DNA of 62,729 nucleotides from Porphyromonas somerae DSM 23386 (GTDB lineage Bacteria; Bacteroidota; Bacteroidia; Bacteroidales; Porphyromonadaceae). Both the position numbers and the translations under genes were made by a program. Each line of letters opens with the position of its first letter. The first letter of the stretch is position 1. The DNA lies in contig NZ_AQVC01000012.1 in the NCBI RefSeq assembly GCF_000372405.1, forward strand, positions 1-62,729, in the 5' to 3' direction. Of this stretch, positions 1-10,038 are shown one piece after another. The notes below the pieces were generated by a model. That model worked only from the letters and a program-made list of their open reading frames with translations. It was not told the origin of the DNA and ran no database searches.

Positions 1-94
1 TGGTCTATCTTTGTTGTTTATGGGAAGCAAAGCGAAAAAAATAAGTACTTTTGCAGTTCAAAGAGGCATTCTGCCTTACACACTTTTTGGGATA

Positions 95-450
95 CTACCG
101 TTCGTTCATTGCGAGTGCTTTTTGGAGCTTCGTTCTCCCTTTCTCATCAATCATCTTTTCCCCGTTGGCAAGTAGAAGGTATCCTGTTCCCTTGATTAGT
201 TTTTTCTTTCACTCGTCTACCTCTTTTGCCACTAATTCTCTTCGTACTTTATCAAGGGTGTCATTCATTAGCTTAATGACGTGAAAGTGGTCAAATACGT
301 GTATGGTATCAAGGGTATTTTCACGTACTGATTTAGAGAAAGCTGATGACATATCTGTCGCCACATACTTTATCTGAACTTTCTTCTTCCTTACCCTTTT
401 CCAAAACGTTGTAAGAGCATCCGCCCCCTTTCCGTCGCCAACAGGTCTTT
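95..450 (-). pseudogene. ISL3-family transposase fragment, broken
   Basis: Translating the minus strand in one frame gives a stretch starting KRPVGDGKGADALTTFW, then VATDMSSAFSKSV, then HVFDHFHVIKLMNDTLDKVR, an in-frame TGA at 209-211, and then KGTGYLLLANGEKM. The order TDM, VFDHFH and KGTGYLLL matches the central DDE domain of ISL3-type transposases, including two of the catalytic aspartates. The N-terminal DNA-binding part and most of the C terminus are missing, and the reading frame closes at 95-97, so the gene is a relic. It abuts a phage-like fragment in another frame around 440-450. Family assignment is by motif recognition only. Confidence 0.65.
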
Positions 451-775
451 TTGAGTCTCTTTGGAATCTTCTTTTTGCTTATTCTGTTCCTTTGCTAGTT
501 GGTGCATAGGGCATAGCTTGCTAGTGTCGTCTACCAGCTTAGATCCATTCACCAAGCCTTGCCTGCGACATTCGGGGCAAGTGGGTAGCCCTTGCCCCTT
601 AGTGTAGGGGTGCTTGTGGAGGTCAAAGAGACTGCCACTCTTACCAGGGTTATTCGCCAGCCCATCCTTAGGCTCATCCTTGAGTGAGCCATCTGGCAGA
701 GTGGTTGGGGCTTTGTCGGTAGGGCGGACACGGCACTTGCAATTCCAATCAAGCGGAGTGGTATATGCCGTAAAT
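440..775 (-). pseudogene. Fragment of a Mu gpF-like phage minor head protein
   Basis: One minus-strand frame reads LDWNCKCRVRPTDKAPTTLP, then LANNPGKSGSLFDLHKHPYT, then LPTCPECRRQG and a charged Lys/Glu/Gln-rich tail. The sequence WNCKCRV followed by NNPGKSG and a HPY segment is typical of the C-terminal part of Mu gpF/SPP1 gp7-like head morphogenesis proteins of Bacteroidota prophages. No start codon is present and nothing upstream is left: the frame begins directly beside the terminator of the tRNA-Gln gene. It looks like the stump of a degraded prophage later hit by an insertion sequence. Assignment is by motif and moderately secure. Confidence 0.5.
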
Positions 776-777
776 GA

Positions 778-810
778 AAAAGGCGAGAAGTCAATTGACC
801 TCTCGCCTTT
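778..810 (-). terminator. Terminator of the tRNA-Gln gene
   Basis: A 10-bp inverted repeat (AAAGGCGAGA / TCTCGCCTTT) encloses a short loop containing TCAATT. It lies two bases past the 3' end of the tRNA and is followed on the minus strand by a T-rich run. Confidence 0.75.
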
Positions 811-811
811 G

Positions 812-882
812 CTGTCGCGCAGGGACTCGAACCCCGAATTAAAGGACCAGAATCTTTTGTGTTACCATTACACCACGCGACA
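812..882 (-). tRNA. tRNA-Gln (anticodon CTG)
   Basis: Read on the minus strand, a 7-bp acceptor stem (TGTCGCG / CGCGACA) encloses a D arm with AATGGTAAC, an anticodon loop TTCTGGT giving CTG, and a T arm with GGTTCGAGTCC. The discriminator base is G. The gene is 71 nt without CCA. The last base pair of the anticodon stem is an A.C mismatch. It marks the boundary between core genes and the phage/IS debris at the left edge. Confidence 0.9.
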
Positions 883-931
883 GTGTCAGTGGTATCTCTA
901 CCCTTTCGGTGGCAAAGATACCACAAAAATA

Positions 932-3535
932 TTAATTAGCCAATGATTGATTTATGAATTTCATCTCATTGTCTACATAATCAAGTTGTATCGCCTTATC
1001 CTTTTGGATTTTCTCCTCTAAGACTGCGATAGATAGTGGGTTCATCACCTCTTTTTGGATCACTCTCTTTACTGGTCGAGCACCGTATTGTGGGTCAAAA
1101 CCAAGCTCTGCAATGTGCTCTACCGCCCTATCGGTATAGGTGAGCGTGATGCCATTATCGGCAAGTGACGTAATCACCCTATCCAGCTGTATACGTACTA
1201 CCTCGGCTATCTGCTCCTTATTCAATGGGTGGAATACAATGGTCTCATCAATACGATTGAGGAACTCTGGCCTTATTCGCTCCTTTAGGAGTGACAATAC
1301 CTGCTTCTCCGTTGTCTCTTCTATTTCGTGGGCATTATCTGCGGTCAACTTCTCAAAGTTGTGCTGGATAATATCCGAACCCATATTAGAGGTCATGATG
1401 ATGATGGTATTCTTAAAGTTGACGGTACGACCTTTATTGTCCGTAAGTCGTCCATCGTCAAGCACCTGCAATAGCACATTGAAGACATCGGGGTGAGCCT
1501 TTTCAATCTCATCAAAAAGCACGACTGAGTAGGGTTTACGCCTAATCGCTTCGGTGAGCTGTCCACCCTCTTCATAGCCTACGTATCCTGGAGGTGCTCC
1601 TACCAGACGTGAGGCGGAGTGCTTCTCTTGGTACTCACTCATATCAATGCGCGTCATCATATCCTGATCATCGAATAGAAACTCTGCCAGTGCCCTTGCT
1701 ACCTCCGTTTTACCTACACCTGTGGTACCGAGGAAAAGGAAAGAGCCGATAGGCTTCTGTGCATCTTGCAATCCTGCACGGCTTCGCCTTACCGCATTAG
1801 CAATTGCTTCAATCGCTTCATCCTGTCCTACTACTCTCTTGTGCATCTCCTCCTCTAGGTGTAGTAGCTTGGTACGCTCCGAAGTCATCATCTTGGAGAC
1901 CGGGATATTGGTCCACTTAGAGACTACCTCTGCGATATCCTCAGCATCAACGACCTCCTTGATGAGGGCTGAATCGCCTTGAATCTCGTGGAGTTTTTGC
2001 TCCGCTGTCTCGATACCCTTTTGAAGCTCCTGAATCTCACCATATCTGATCATCGCTACACGCTCGTAATTTCCATCACGCTCAGCTTGCTCAGCCTCGA
2101 ATTTGAGGTCCTCTATCTTCGCTTTATTCTGCTGGATAGTTTCCATTTGGTTCTTTTCACGCTCCCACTTACTGGTAAGGGTCGATTGCTCCTCCCTGAG
2201 AGTGGCTATCTCCTTATCGAGTTGCGACACCTTATCGGTATTGCCCTCCATCTTGATCGCCTCGCGCTCAATCTCTAGTTGTTTGATCTTACGAAGGCAC
2301 TCATCGAGCTCCTCGGGGAGTGAATCCACTTGCATCCTTAGTCGAGCTGCTGCTTCATCCATAAGGTCAATTGCCTTATCGGGTAAGAATCGATCCGTAA
2401 TGTATCTACTAGATAGTCTCACAGCTGCGATGATGGCGTCGTCGAGGATACGCACTTTGTGGTGATTTTCGTACCTTTCCTTTAGTCCACGCAATATGCT
2501 GATGGTAGAGAGCTCATCTGGTTCGTCCACAGTGACTATCTGGAAGCGTCGCTCCAGTGCTTTATCCTTTTCAAAATACTTACGGTATTCATCAAGGGTG
2601 GTTGCACCGATCGTGCGGATCTCACCTCTCGACAATGCAGGCTTCAGGATATTGGCAGCATCCATAGCTCCTTCACCGCCACCGGCACCTACTAGTGTGT
2701 GGATCTCATCGATGAATAAGATCACCTCGCCCTCCGACTTTTTAACTTCATTCACGACGCTCTTCAAGCGCTCCTCAAACTCACCCTTGTACTTAGCTCC
2801 TGCTACTAGAGCACCCATATCGAGCGAAAATATCTGCTTGCTCTTAAGGTTCTCTGGCACGTCACCACGCACGATACGCCTTGCCAACCCTTCGGCAATA
2901 GCGGTCTTTCCTACTCCTGGTTCGCCTATCAGGATAGGATTGTTTTTAGTTCGCCTACTCAATATCTGCAACACACGGCGGATCTCATCATCACGCCCTA
3001 TGACAGGGTCAAGCTTGCCACTCCTCGCTTGTTCGCAAAGGTTGATGGCATACTGACCAAGTGCGTCGTAGGTATTGTCGGCACTAGGGTTATCTGCTTT
3101 TGCTCCGTTTCTTATATTCATAATGCTTTCCTTTAATCTCTTTTCATTTACCCCACTAGCTTTTAGTAATCGGCTAGCGGTATTCTCCTCTTGTAATAAT
3201 GCCAAAAGTAGGTGCTCTATAGCGACAAACTTATCGCCCATCTCACTAGAGAGCTTTTCGGCACTTTGTAGTAGTTTGGCAGAGTCGTTGGATAGATAGG
3301 GCTCGCCCCCTTCTACACGTGGAAGCTTCCTTACCGCTTCATCTACGCTGGCACGAAGCCTCTGAAGATCGCCTCCTGCCTCTGGGATGCTCTTCTCTAT
3401 CAAATGACCACCGCCATTGAGCAGTGCCTGTAGTAGGTGTAGTGGCTCAATCGCCTGCTGTCCTAACTCTTTGGCACTTTGTATTGTCGCTTGAATTATC
3501 TCTTGCGATTTAATTGTATATTTCTCCCAATTCAT
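932..3535 (-). CDS. clpB: ClpB protein disaggregase
   Basis: The 867-aa product is a full-length Hsp100/ClpB ATPase, which threads aggregated proteins through a hexameric ring together with DnaK. The double Clp N-domain covers about residues 1-145. The first AAA+ module has Walker A GEPGVGKT at 204-211 and Walker B with FIDEIHT. A coiled-coil middle domain (about 400-530), specific to ClpB as opposed to ClpA/C, follows. The second AAA+ module has GTTGVGKT and [11 protein letters not shown], and the C terminus is a D2-small domain. The start at [14 protein letters not shown] is the family's usual one. It is transcribed alone. No CIRCE-like operator is visible upstream, only a weak TTG-N21-GAATTTTG match (minus strand, 3580-3611) that may be the promoter. 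Confidence 0.97.
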   Translation of the reverse strand: MNWEKYTIKSQEIIQATIQSAKELGQQAIEPLHLLQALLNGGGHLIEKSIPEAGGDLQRLRASVDEAVRKLPRVEGGEPYLSNDSAKLLQSAEKLSSEMGDKFVAIEHLLLALLQEENTASRLLKASGVNEKRLKESIMNIRNGAKADNPSADNTYDALGQYAINLCEQARSGKLDPVIGRDDEIRRVLQILSRRTKNNPILIGEPGVGKTAIAEGLARRIVRGDVPENLKSKQIFSLDMGALVAGAKYKGEFEERLKSVVNEVKKSEGEVILFIDEIHTLVGAGGGEGAMDAANILKPALSRGEIRTIGATTLDEYRKYFEKDKALERRFQIVTVDEPDELSTISILRGLKERYENHHKVRILDDAIIAAVRLSSRYITDRFLPDKAIDLMDEAAARLRMQVDSLPEELDECLRKIKQLEIEREAIKMEGNTDKVSQLDKEIATLREEQSTLTSKWEREKNQMETIQQNKAKIEDLKFEAEQAERDGNYERVAMIRYGEIQELQKGIETAEQKLHEIQGDSALIKEVVDAEDIAEVVSKWTNIPVSKMMTSERTKLLHLEEEMHKRVVGQDEAIEAIANAVRRSRAGLQDAQKPIGSFLFLGTTGVGKTEVARALAEFLFDDQDMMTRIDMSEYQEKHSASRLVGAPPGYVGYEEGGQLTEAIRRKPYSVVLFDEIEKAHPDVFNVLLQVLDDGRLTDNKGRTVNFKNTIIIMTSNMGSDIIQHNFEKLTADNAHEIEETTEKQVLSLLKERIRPEFLNRIDETIVFHPLNKEQIAEVVRIQLDRVITSLADNGITLTYTDRAVEHIAELGFDPQYGARPVKRVIQKEVMNPLSIAVLEEKIQKDKAIQLDYVDNEMKFINQSLAN

Positions 3536-3651
3536 ATATTCTTATGCTATTTGTTATCGTTTTTACATATAGTATTGTACAAAATTCCAGCCAATGGTGG
3601 CTGGCGGACAATTTGTAATAGAGCTATGATACTATTGTCTGTAGGCTGTGA

Positions 3652-3688
3652 CAAAAAAGAGAGTGGTAGGTCAATTCCTACCACTCTC
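3652..3688 (-). terminator. Terminator after the hexosaminidase gene
   Basis: A 12-bp perfect stem (GAGAGTGGTAGG / CCTACCACTCTC) with loop TCAATT is followed on the minus strand by six T residues. It closes the hexosaminidase unit and separates it from clpB. Confidence 0.85.
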
Positions 3689-3722
3689 GCTCAAAATTTG
3701 TCAGAGATGTAAGTCAGTATCG

Positions 3723-6014
3723 TTACCAAATGACAATCTCATCGGTGAATAAGAACTTATCTTTGATAGGCAAGTGGTACTCTATCTTGAGGTAACGAGC
3801 TGTAGTATTTGGGGTAAATCTAAAAGTCTCAAAGCGCAGGCGAGTATCTTTTGGGTCGGTCTGTGACATAACCCTATCCACCACTTCGTACTGCTTGCCA
3901 TCCATAGAAGTGGAGAGCTCCACCCACTCTGGCATGTGTACCCATGGGTCAATATCGTGCATACACTTAGTGCTGACAGAATTGATTTCAGTAGGTTCAC
4001 CAAGGTCAATGACGCCTATGGTACTCTGAGAAGCAACATTGCCGAGCCATCTGCCATCCATATAGGTGATACTGCCACGAAGTCCATCGAGTAGGGCGGT
4101 CTCTACACCACCTGCGGAATAGCCACCGCCGAGTGGGGTAAGCCATTTCACTGTGTGCCCAATACCCTTATGGTAGTCAAATCGCTGTGTAGTAGGCTTG
4201 CCAAGTAGCTTGCCATCTCTGAACACGCCTGCAACCAGTGTGGCACTATCACGGAGTGTGATGGTCTCACCTTCTGTGTAAGTAGGGTCTTCAGTAGTAG
4301 GTACTTGACCATCCGTCCGGTAGTGAATCTCGTAGGGATATAGCTCCGTAGTCATCTGCACCTCAAAGGCTCTCTTGTCATAGTCTATGGTATGTGAGAT
4401 ATTGAGGTAGGTAGAGAGTGGGTAGCTATTAATTCCTCTCTTTATTAGTTGCGGAACATGGGTATTGACCCTTTTTCGGAAGCTTTCCCAGCTCTTGTAC
4501 TCAGGATCTGTCCACGCCACCTCCGAGAGTGCTAGTATTCTCGGGAATAGCATATAGGCAGCATGGTTTTCATCCATCACATACTCAGTCCAAAGATTGG
4601 CTTGCACTCCATATATATAGGACTGTTCTTCCGTTGTGAGCTCCTTGGGGAGTGGGTCGTAGCTATATACCTTCTCCAGTGGGAGATATCCTCCAATCTG
4701 CTTCTTCTCCGATTGCGTTGGGTCTTCCTGATAGTAATCTAGATAGAGATGTGAATTGGGGGTCATAATCACTTTGTGCTTGGCTTTGGCCGCCTCAATA
4801 CCACCTGCCTCGCCTCGCCAACTCATCACAGTGGCATTAGGTGCCAAGCCACCTTCTAGAATTTCATCCCAGCCAATGATCTGCCGACCATTGTCATTTA
4901 GATACTCTTCCATGGCATGTATCATATGGCTTTGGAGCTGGTCAATATGCTTATAGCCCATCTCACGCATCAGCTTCTTGCAACGGCTACAAGTGCCCCA
5001 TGCCTGTTTGCCTGCTTCGTCACCACCTATATGGATGTACTCAGAGGGGAATATATCCATGATCTCACTCAGAACTACTTCCAAGAAGGTGTAGCTCTCC
5101 TCATTACCTATGCAGAAGTCGCTCTCGTAGGGTAGGGCTTTACCACTACAGCTAAGCTGAGGAAAAGCAGCAAGTACCTCTTCGCTGTGTCCAGGGATCT
5201 CGATTTCAGGGATCACTGTGATACCACGCTCTGCCGCGTAGGCCACAATCTCTCTTGCCTCCTCTTGAGTGTAATAGCCACCATAGGCTCCAGGAGTATC
5301 CTTACTGCAGTAGCGACGATCCTTCTCAATCCACCACTTCTGCCAATCACTCTCGGTACGATAGGCGGTCTTCTCGGTTAGTTCGGGGTGATTCTTGATC
5401 TCTATTCTCCAACCGCCGGCATCTACAAGGTGCCAGTGAAAGCGATTGAATTTGTAGTATTGCATCTCATCAAGTAGTTGCTTGATGAAGTCTATACTCA
5501 TATAATGGCGGCTGACATCAAGCATTACGCCTCGGTAGTCCAATCGAGGAGCATCTTGGATTTCCACCTCGGCAATTCCCTCATCTGTCACTAGCTGTCG
5601 GAGCGTTTGGATGGCATAGCCTACCGCCTCAGGGCTCCCTGCTGTAATGGTAACGCCATAGGTGAAGTTGCTCTCTAAGTGATAGGTGTTGTCCTCTAGT
5701 TGGTTGTCTATTGAAATAGCCACCGAGGCCCCTTCATCATTGATGGTTAAGGCTAGGGTGGGGAGACCATGCTCTTGAAGTGTTGCATTGAGTTGCTCAG
5801 CTAGTAAGTCCCTATTTTCCACCTCCTTAGGTATGGATAGGGTGTTATGGTTGCCAAATGTGTAAGCTTTATTGCTGAGCCACTCTATCTGGTTGGGTAG
5901 GGGGATCAGCGCAGGTTGCTCTTCTAGCTCATGGGTAGTTGCTTGATTACAAGCGGTGAGGCTTAGAAGAGAAATCAATAGTCCAAGGTAAAGGAACCTA
6001 AAGGGTGTATTCAT
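3723..6014 (-). CDS. Beta-N-acetylhexosaminidase (GH20), lipoprotein
   Basis: The 763-aa enzyme should release terminal GlcNAc/GalNAc from host glycans or from recycled cell wall. The N terminus is a lipoprotein signal ending LLSLTAC, with the lipid-bearing Cys at 22, so it is probably anchored to an outer or periplasmic membrane leaflet. A GH20 accessory domain (about 35-150) precedes the TIM barrel, which begins RGVMLDVSRHYM (161-172) and includes FHWHLVDAGGWRIEI. The catalytic Asp332-Glu333 pair lies in HIGGDEAGKQAW, as expected for substrate-assisted hydrolysis. A C-terminal beta region (about 620-763) resembles an F5/8-type carbohydrate-binding domain. The gene overlaps the upstream aminotransferase-like gene by 4 bp and is co-transcribed with it. 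Porphyromonas species carry a similar enzyme; the family call is secure, the substrate is not. Confidence 0.93.
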   Translation of the reverse strand: MNTPFRFLYLGLLISLLSLTACNQATTHELEEQPALIPLPNQIEWLSNKAYTFGNHNTLSIPKEVENRDLLAEQLNATLQEHGLPTLALTINDEGASVAISIDNQLEDNTYHLESNFTYGVTITAGSPEAVGYAIQTLRQLVTDEGIAEVEIQDAPRLDYRGVMLDVSRHYMSIDFIKQLLDEMQYYKFNRFHWHLVDAGGWRIEIKNHPELTEKTAYRTESDWQKWWIEKDRRYCSKDTPGAYGGYYTQEEAREIVAYAAERGITVIPEIEIPGHSEEVLAAFPQLSCSGKALPYESDFCIGNEESYTFLEVVLSEIMDIFPSEYIHIGGDEAGKQAWGTCSRCKKLMREMGYKHIDQLQSHMIHAMEEYLNDNGRQIIGWDEILEGGLAPNATVMSWRGEAGGIEAAKAKHKVIMTPNSHLYLDYYQEDPTQSEKKQIGGYLPLEKVYSYDPLPKELTTEEQSYIYGVQANLWTEYVMDENHAAYMLFPRILALSEVAWTDPEYKSWESFRKRVNTHVPQLIKRGINSYPLSTYLNISHTIDYDKRAFEVQMTTELYPYEIHYRTDGQVPTTEDPTYTEGETITLRDSATLVAGVFRDGKLLGKPTTQRFDYHKGIGHTVKWLTPLGGGYSAGGVETALLDGLRGSITYMDGRWLGNVASQSTIGVIDLGEPTEINSVSTKCMHDIDPWVHMPEWVELSTSMDGKQYEVVDRVMSQTDPKDTRLRFETFRFTPNTTARYLKIEYHLPIKDKFLFTDEIVIW

Positions 6015-7066
6015 CTTTCTACCTCCTCTCCCTCTGTCTCAGTAAATCTAGTGACATACTCTTGAATGCCCTCGATGAGAGGTTCGTTATTTCTATCTCC
6101 AATGTAGCCACAGAGTCTCACTTCGTTTTCCTGAAGGTCGAGGTCATCTTCCCTGGTAGCTATTTTGATATCGTACTTCTCCCAAAGGAAAGTGGATAAT
6201 TCGCTCACGGTGCCAACATTTAGTCTAATCATAAAGTAGGGAGTGGAGCCATAAATAACTTCAATACCGTAGATGCTATCCAGCTTTTCGGCAAGTTGCA
6301 TTGAGTCCCTTAACCACTTGCGGATAGGGATGGTAAACTGCGCAGGGTGAAGTAATATAAAACGAGTTGCTTCAAGTGCCAAGGAGCCTACACAGCGTGG
6401 GGTGTAATTCTGCTTGAAGTGCTTCATCTTATCGGCAGTTGAGACTGCATATCCTACCCGCATGCCTGGGATATTATAAGCTCTTGAAAAGGAGCTCACC
6501 ACAATAAGATTGGGGTATTTCTTTATATCGCTAGCTTTGATATTATCCTCCACCACGTAGCTAGCCATTGAGAGGTCTATCACTACATTGACCTCAGGGT
6601 GTTCACGGAGTAGTGAAAGTATGGCTCTGCGGCTGAAAAAGCGCCCATCGGGGTTGTTGGGGTTGCATATCCAAAGGTAATCAATCCCCGCGAGGTCTAG
6701 CTTGCCAAGATCTTTGACGTCGTGTGCTTCCTTGATGATGTGCTCGGCACGCTCAAGTGCATGGCGGAACTCCTGATTGGTAGGAGGTAAGATAAGTGAG
6801 GTAGCACCTTTTGAGATACTCGCCACTAAATGAAGTGCTCCGGTAGCGCCATCGGTGACAATTACTTGGTCCTCTTTTACCTCAAGGCGGCGAGAGAGCA
6901 ATCGCACGATCGACTCCGCCTCGCGCTCGGGATACTCCTCCACAAGATGGATATTCTCTACTAAATGCTCCTTGAGATTGCCCAGCTCGGCACCTTTCCA
7001 TGAAATAGAGCCAAAGTCGTATACCTGACTATCTCTCTTCTGTACTTCCTTATCTTTCTTCTGCAT
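6011..7066 (-). CDS. Class I/II aminotransferase-like protein lacking the PLP lysine
   Basis: This 351-aa protein has the fold type I aminotransferase layout of the HisC/CobD group: TDGATGALHLV near residue 75 (phosphate-binding loop), CNPNNPDGRFF (the Asn that contacts PLP) and VVIDLSMASYV with the Asp opposite the ring nitrogen. In the motif that normally reads S-x-S-K-x-Y-x-x-P-G-x-R, this protein has SFSRAYNIPGMRVGY: the Schiff-base lysine is Arg195 (codon AGA, plus-strand bases 6482-6484). The distal Arg that binds the substrate carboxylate appears kept (EVRLCGYIG region). As written it cannot form the usual internal aldimine, so it may be a non-catalytic or altered paralogue, or a recent point mutant. 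It lies upstream of, and overlaps, the hexosaminidase gene; a functional link is not obvious. Confidence 0.8.
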   Translation of the reverse strand: MQKKDKEVQKRDSQVYDFGSISWKGAELGNLKEHLVENIHLVEEYPEREAESIVRLLSRRLEVKEDQVIVTDGATGALHLVASISKGATSLILPPTNQEFRHALERAEHIIKEAHDVKDLGKLDLAGIDYLWICNPNNPDGRFFSRRAILSLLREHPEVNVVIDLSMASYVVEDNIKASDIKKYPNLIVVSSFSRAYNIPGMRVGYAVSTADKMKHFKQNYTPRCVGSLALEATRFILLHPAQFTIPIRKWLRDSMQLAEKLDSIYGIEVIYGSTPYFMIRLNVGTVSELSTFLWEKYDIKIATREDDLDLQENEVRLCGYIGDRNNEPLIEGIQEYVTRFTETEGEEVER

Positions 7067-7260
7067 AATCCTTATTATATGTACTTATAACGATCTATCA
7101 ATAAAATAACTTGGAACCTGACCATCCAATCACTTTACAAACTTAATCATTTTCCACCATATTAAGAGTTACTGCCCATTATCCAAGGCACCAAAGTAGG
7201 CGAAAAATGGGGGATAATTAATGTATTGTGGAAATAAATCGTAATTGATAGCGGTTTTCC

Positions 7261-7291
7261 TTGGTAGTCTACTTTTTTAAGTTTATCTTTG
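7261..7291 (+). promoter_or_regulatory. Promoter of the fumarate reductase operon
   Basis: TTG at 7261-7263, a 20-bp gap, and TATCTTTG at 7284-7291 match the Bacteroidota -33/-7 consensus. The predicted start of transcription leaves a leader of about 40 nt before frdC. Confidence 0.75.
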
Positions 7292-7339
7292 TACCTAGTA
7301 ATTTTCACAACTAATACCTACTTTTAATTAACTCTGATT

Positions 7340-8044
7340 ATGTGGTTAACAAAATCATCTATTGGTAGAAAGGTGGTGATGAGTGTGTCGGGTCTATTTT
7401 TGATCTTCTTCCTCCTGTTTCATGGAACGATGAACTTGGTGGCTGTATTTTCAAAATCGGGCTATGACCTTATCACTGAGTTTCTAGGCACGAATGCTGT
7501 CGTGCAGTTTATGGTGCCAGTGCTGGCACTAGGTGTCATTATCCATATTGTGTATGCTTGTATTCTGACACTTCAGAATCGTAAGGCACGTGGTAATGAC
7601 CGATATGATAAGACTGGCAGGAGCGATGTCCAATGGGCAGCGAAGAATATGTTCGTGCTTGGTCTGATCATCGTTATCGGCATTGCTTTACACCTAACTC
7701 ACTTTTGGGATAAGATGCAGCTGAAGGAATGGATGGGTCATGAGCCAGCGAATGGCTTTGAGCTGATCCAGTATTACTTCTCTAATATTTGGTATGTGGT
7801 AATGTACCTTGTTTGGTTTGTGGCTATTTGGTTCCACCTCACTCACGGTTTCTGGAGTTCGTTCCAAACCCTAGGCTGGAGCAATGCTATTTGGTACAAG
7901 AGACTTCATGTGATAGGTGTCGTTTTCGCTACCATCATCTGTCTTATGTTTGCATTCACTGCAATCGCTTTTTACCTACAGTCTATCGGCGTATGGCCTA
8001 GCGTAGGCAATATTTGGACGCTTGGGCAGCATGCCGCATTGTAA
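7340..8044 (+). CDS. frdC: Fumarate reductase/succinate dehydrogenase cytochrome b subunit
   Basis: The 234-aa membrane subunit anchors the flavoprotein and iron-sulfur subunits and carries electrons between the menaquinone pool and the catalytic head. Five hydrophobic segments are visible (about residues 12-32, 52-78, 95-118, 150-172 and 188-215). Several have histidines suited to haem ligation ([24 protein letters not shown]). This is the single-subunit, dihaem cytochrome b558 type found in Bacteroides, Wolinella and Bacillus. It is the first gene of frdC-frdA-frdB; the 23-nt gap to frdA and the shared promoter indicate one transcript. In an anaerobe of this group the complex most likely works as a fumarate reductase. 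Confidence 0.93.
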   Translation: MWLTKSSIGRKVVMSVSGLFLIFFLLFHGTMNLVAVFSKSGYDLITEFLGTNAVVQFMVPVLALGVIIHIVYACILTLQNRKARGNDRYDKTGRSDVQWAAKNMFVLGLIIVIGIALHLTHFWDKMQLKEWMGHEPANGFELIQYYFSNIWYVVMYLVWFVAIWFHLTHGFWSSFQTLGWSNAIWYKRLHVIGVVFATIICLMFAFTAIAFYLQSIGVWPSVGNIWTLGQHAAL

Positions 8045-8067
8045 AATCTTTAGACATTAATATTAAT

Positions 8068-10008
8068 ATGATAAAGTTAGATGCCAAAATTCCAAAGGGT
8101 CCTTTAGCGGAAAAATGGAATACTTATAAGGCTAATCAGAAGCTGGTGAATCCGGCCAATAAGCGTAGATTGGATATCATAGTTGTAGGTACTGGGCTGG
8201 CAGGTGCGTCGGCAGCTGCTTCGTTGGCTGAGATGGGCTTCCATGTGGAGAACTTCTGTATTCAAGACTCCCCTCGCCGTGCACACTCTATCGCAGCTCA
8301 AGGTGGTATCAATGCAGCGAAGAACTATCAGAATGATGGTGACTCTGTGTACCGTCTATTCTATGATACAATTAAAGGTGGTGACTACCGTGCAAGAGAG
8401 GCCAATGTATATCGTCTAGCCGAGGTGTCCAATGCAATTATTGACCAGTGTGTAGCGCAGGGCGTGCCTTTCGCTCGTGAGTATGGTGGTACATTGGCCA
8501 ACCGTTCGTTTGGTGGTGCACAGGTATCTCGTACTTTCTATTCAAGAGGTATTACGGGTCAGCAACTATTGCTAGGAGCTTACTCAGCACTTTCCCGTAT
8601 GGTGGGCCTAGGTAAGGTCAACCTCCATACTCGCCATGAGATGGTTAATCTAGTAATGGTGGATGGTCGTGCAAGAGGTATCATCGTTCGTGACTTGGTT
8701 ACTGGAAAGCTAGAGCGCTTCTCTGCCCACGCTGTGGTGATTGCAACTGGTGGTTATGGCAATACCTTCTTCCTTAGCTCCAATGCTATGGAGTGTAATG
8801 GTTCGGCCGCTTGGCAGTGCTACAAGAAGGGAGCCGCATTTGGTAATCCTTGTATGGCTCAAATTCACCCAACCTGTATTCCACAGCATGGCGACTTCCA
8901 AAGTAAGCTAACGCTGATGTCGGAGTCGCTACGTAATGATGGACGTATTTGGGTGCCTAAGAAGAAGGAGGATGCCGAGGCTATCCGTGCAGGTAAGCTA
9001 CGACCAACTGAGATAAAGGAAGAGGATAGAGACTACTACCTGGAGCGTAGGTATCCAGCCTTTGGTAACTTGGTGCCTCGTGATGTGGCATCGCGTGCTG
9101 CTAAGGAGCGTTGTGATGCTGGCTATGGCGTAGGGACTGGTAATGCAGTTTACCTAGACTTTGCTGAGCCTATCCAGCGTCTTGGGCTAAAGGTAGTTGA
9201 GGAGAGGTATGGTAACCTATTCCAGATGTATGAGAAGATCACTAATGATGATCCATACAAGACCCCTATGATGATCTTCCCGGCTATCCACTATACAATG
9301 GGTGGCCTATGGGTAGATTATGAGCTGCAGACCACTATCCCAGGCCTATTCGCGATTGGAGAGTCCAACTTCTCAGACCACGGTGCCAACCGTCTGGGTG
9401 CTTCTGCATTGATGCAGGGGCTAGCTGATGGTTACTTTGTACTTCCTTATACGATCCAAAATTACCTATCAGATCAGATTCAGGTGCCACGTTTCAGCAC
9501 AGACCTACCAGAGTTTGATGTTGCTGAGAAGGAGGTGACTGACCGAATCCACAAGTTGATGAATATTAAGGGTAAGCAGTCTGTGGATGACCTTCACAAG
9601 AAGCTTGGTCACATCATGTGGGATTATGTAGGTATGGGTCGTGATGAGGCTGGGCTAAAGAAGGGCTTAGAGCTGATTGCTGAAGTGAAAAAGGAGTTCT
9701 GGTCCGATCTATTTATCCCTGGTCAGGCTATTGACCTCAATGTAGAGTTGGAGAAGGCACTTCGCCTTGCTGACTTCATTGAGATCGGTGAGCTAATGGC
9801 TCATGACGCTCTTGACCGTAAGGAGTCTTGCGGTGGTCACTTCCGCCTAGAGTACCAGACAGAGGAGGGTGAGGCACTTCGTGACGACGAAAACTTTGCC
9901 TATGTTTCTTGCTGGGAGTATCAAGGCGAGGACAAAGCACCAGTGATGTATAAGGAACCTCTTGACTATGAGTTCGTAGTGAGAGCGCAGAGAAACTATA
10001 AGTCTTAA
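8068..10008 (+). CDS. frdA: Fumarate reductase flavoprotein subunit
   Basis: The 646-aa catalytic subunit interconverts fumarate and succinate on a covalently bound FAD. The dinucleotide-binding loop GTGLAG is at 41-46 and the FAD-linking His73 is in [18 protein letters not shown] and [21 protein letters not shown] are the usual active-site and FAD-contact segments. Length fits the Bacillus/Bacteroides-type SdhA. A longer frame opens at 8014 inside frdC, but the ATG at 8068, 23 nt after the frdC stop, gives the family's normal N terminus ([17 protein letters not shown]) and was chosen. The complex sits on the cytoplasmic face of the inner membrane. Confidence 0.96.
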   Translation: MIKLDAKIPKGPLAEKWNTYKANQKLVNPANKRRLDIIVVGTGLAGASAAASLAEMGFHVENFCIQDSPRRAHSIAAQGGINAAKNYQNDGDSVYRLFYDTIKGGDYRAREANVYRLAEVSNAIIDQCVAQGVPFAREYGGTLANRSFGGAQVSRTFYSRGITGQQLLLGAYSALSRMVGLGKVNLHTRHEMVNLVMVDGRARGIIVRDLVTGKLERFSAHAVVIATGGYGNTFFLSSNAMECNGSAAWQCYKKGAAFGNPCMAQIHPTCIPQHGDFQSKLTLMSESLRNDGRIWVPKKKEDAEAIRAGKLRPTEIKEEDRDYYLERRYPAFGNLVPRDVASRAAKERCDAGYGVGTGNAVYLDFAEPIQRLGLKVVEERYGNLFQMYEKITNDDPYKTPMMIFPAIHYTMGGLWVDYELQTTIPGLFAIGESNFSDHGANRLGASALMQGLADGYFVLPYTIQNYLSDQIQVPRFSTDLPEFDVAEKEVTDRIHKLMNIKGKQSVDDLHKKLGHIMWDYVGMGRDEAGLKKGLELIAEVKKEFWSDLFIPGQAIDLNVELEKALRLADFIEIGELMAHDALDRKESCGGHFRLEYQTEEGEALRDDENFAYVSCWEYQGEDKAPVMYKEPLDYEFVVRAQRNYKS

Positions 10009-10038
10009 TAACCCTTTCGTAAGATTAGACACAAAACT

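Noticed and set aside
614-946. 110-codon plus-strand protein at the left edge
   Set aside because: It runs through the tRNA-Gln gene and its terminator on the opposite strand.
3536-3620. CIRCE heat-shock operator before clpB
   Set aside because: No TTAGCACTC-N9-GAGTGCTAA-like inverted repeat is present.
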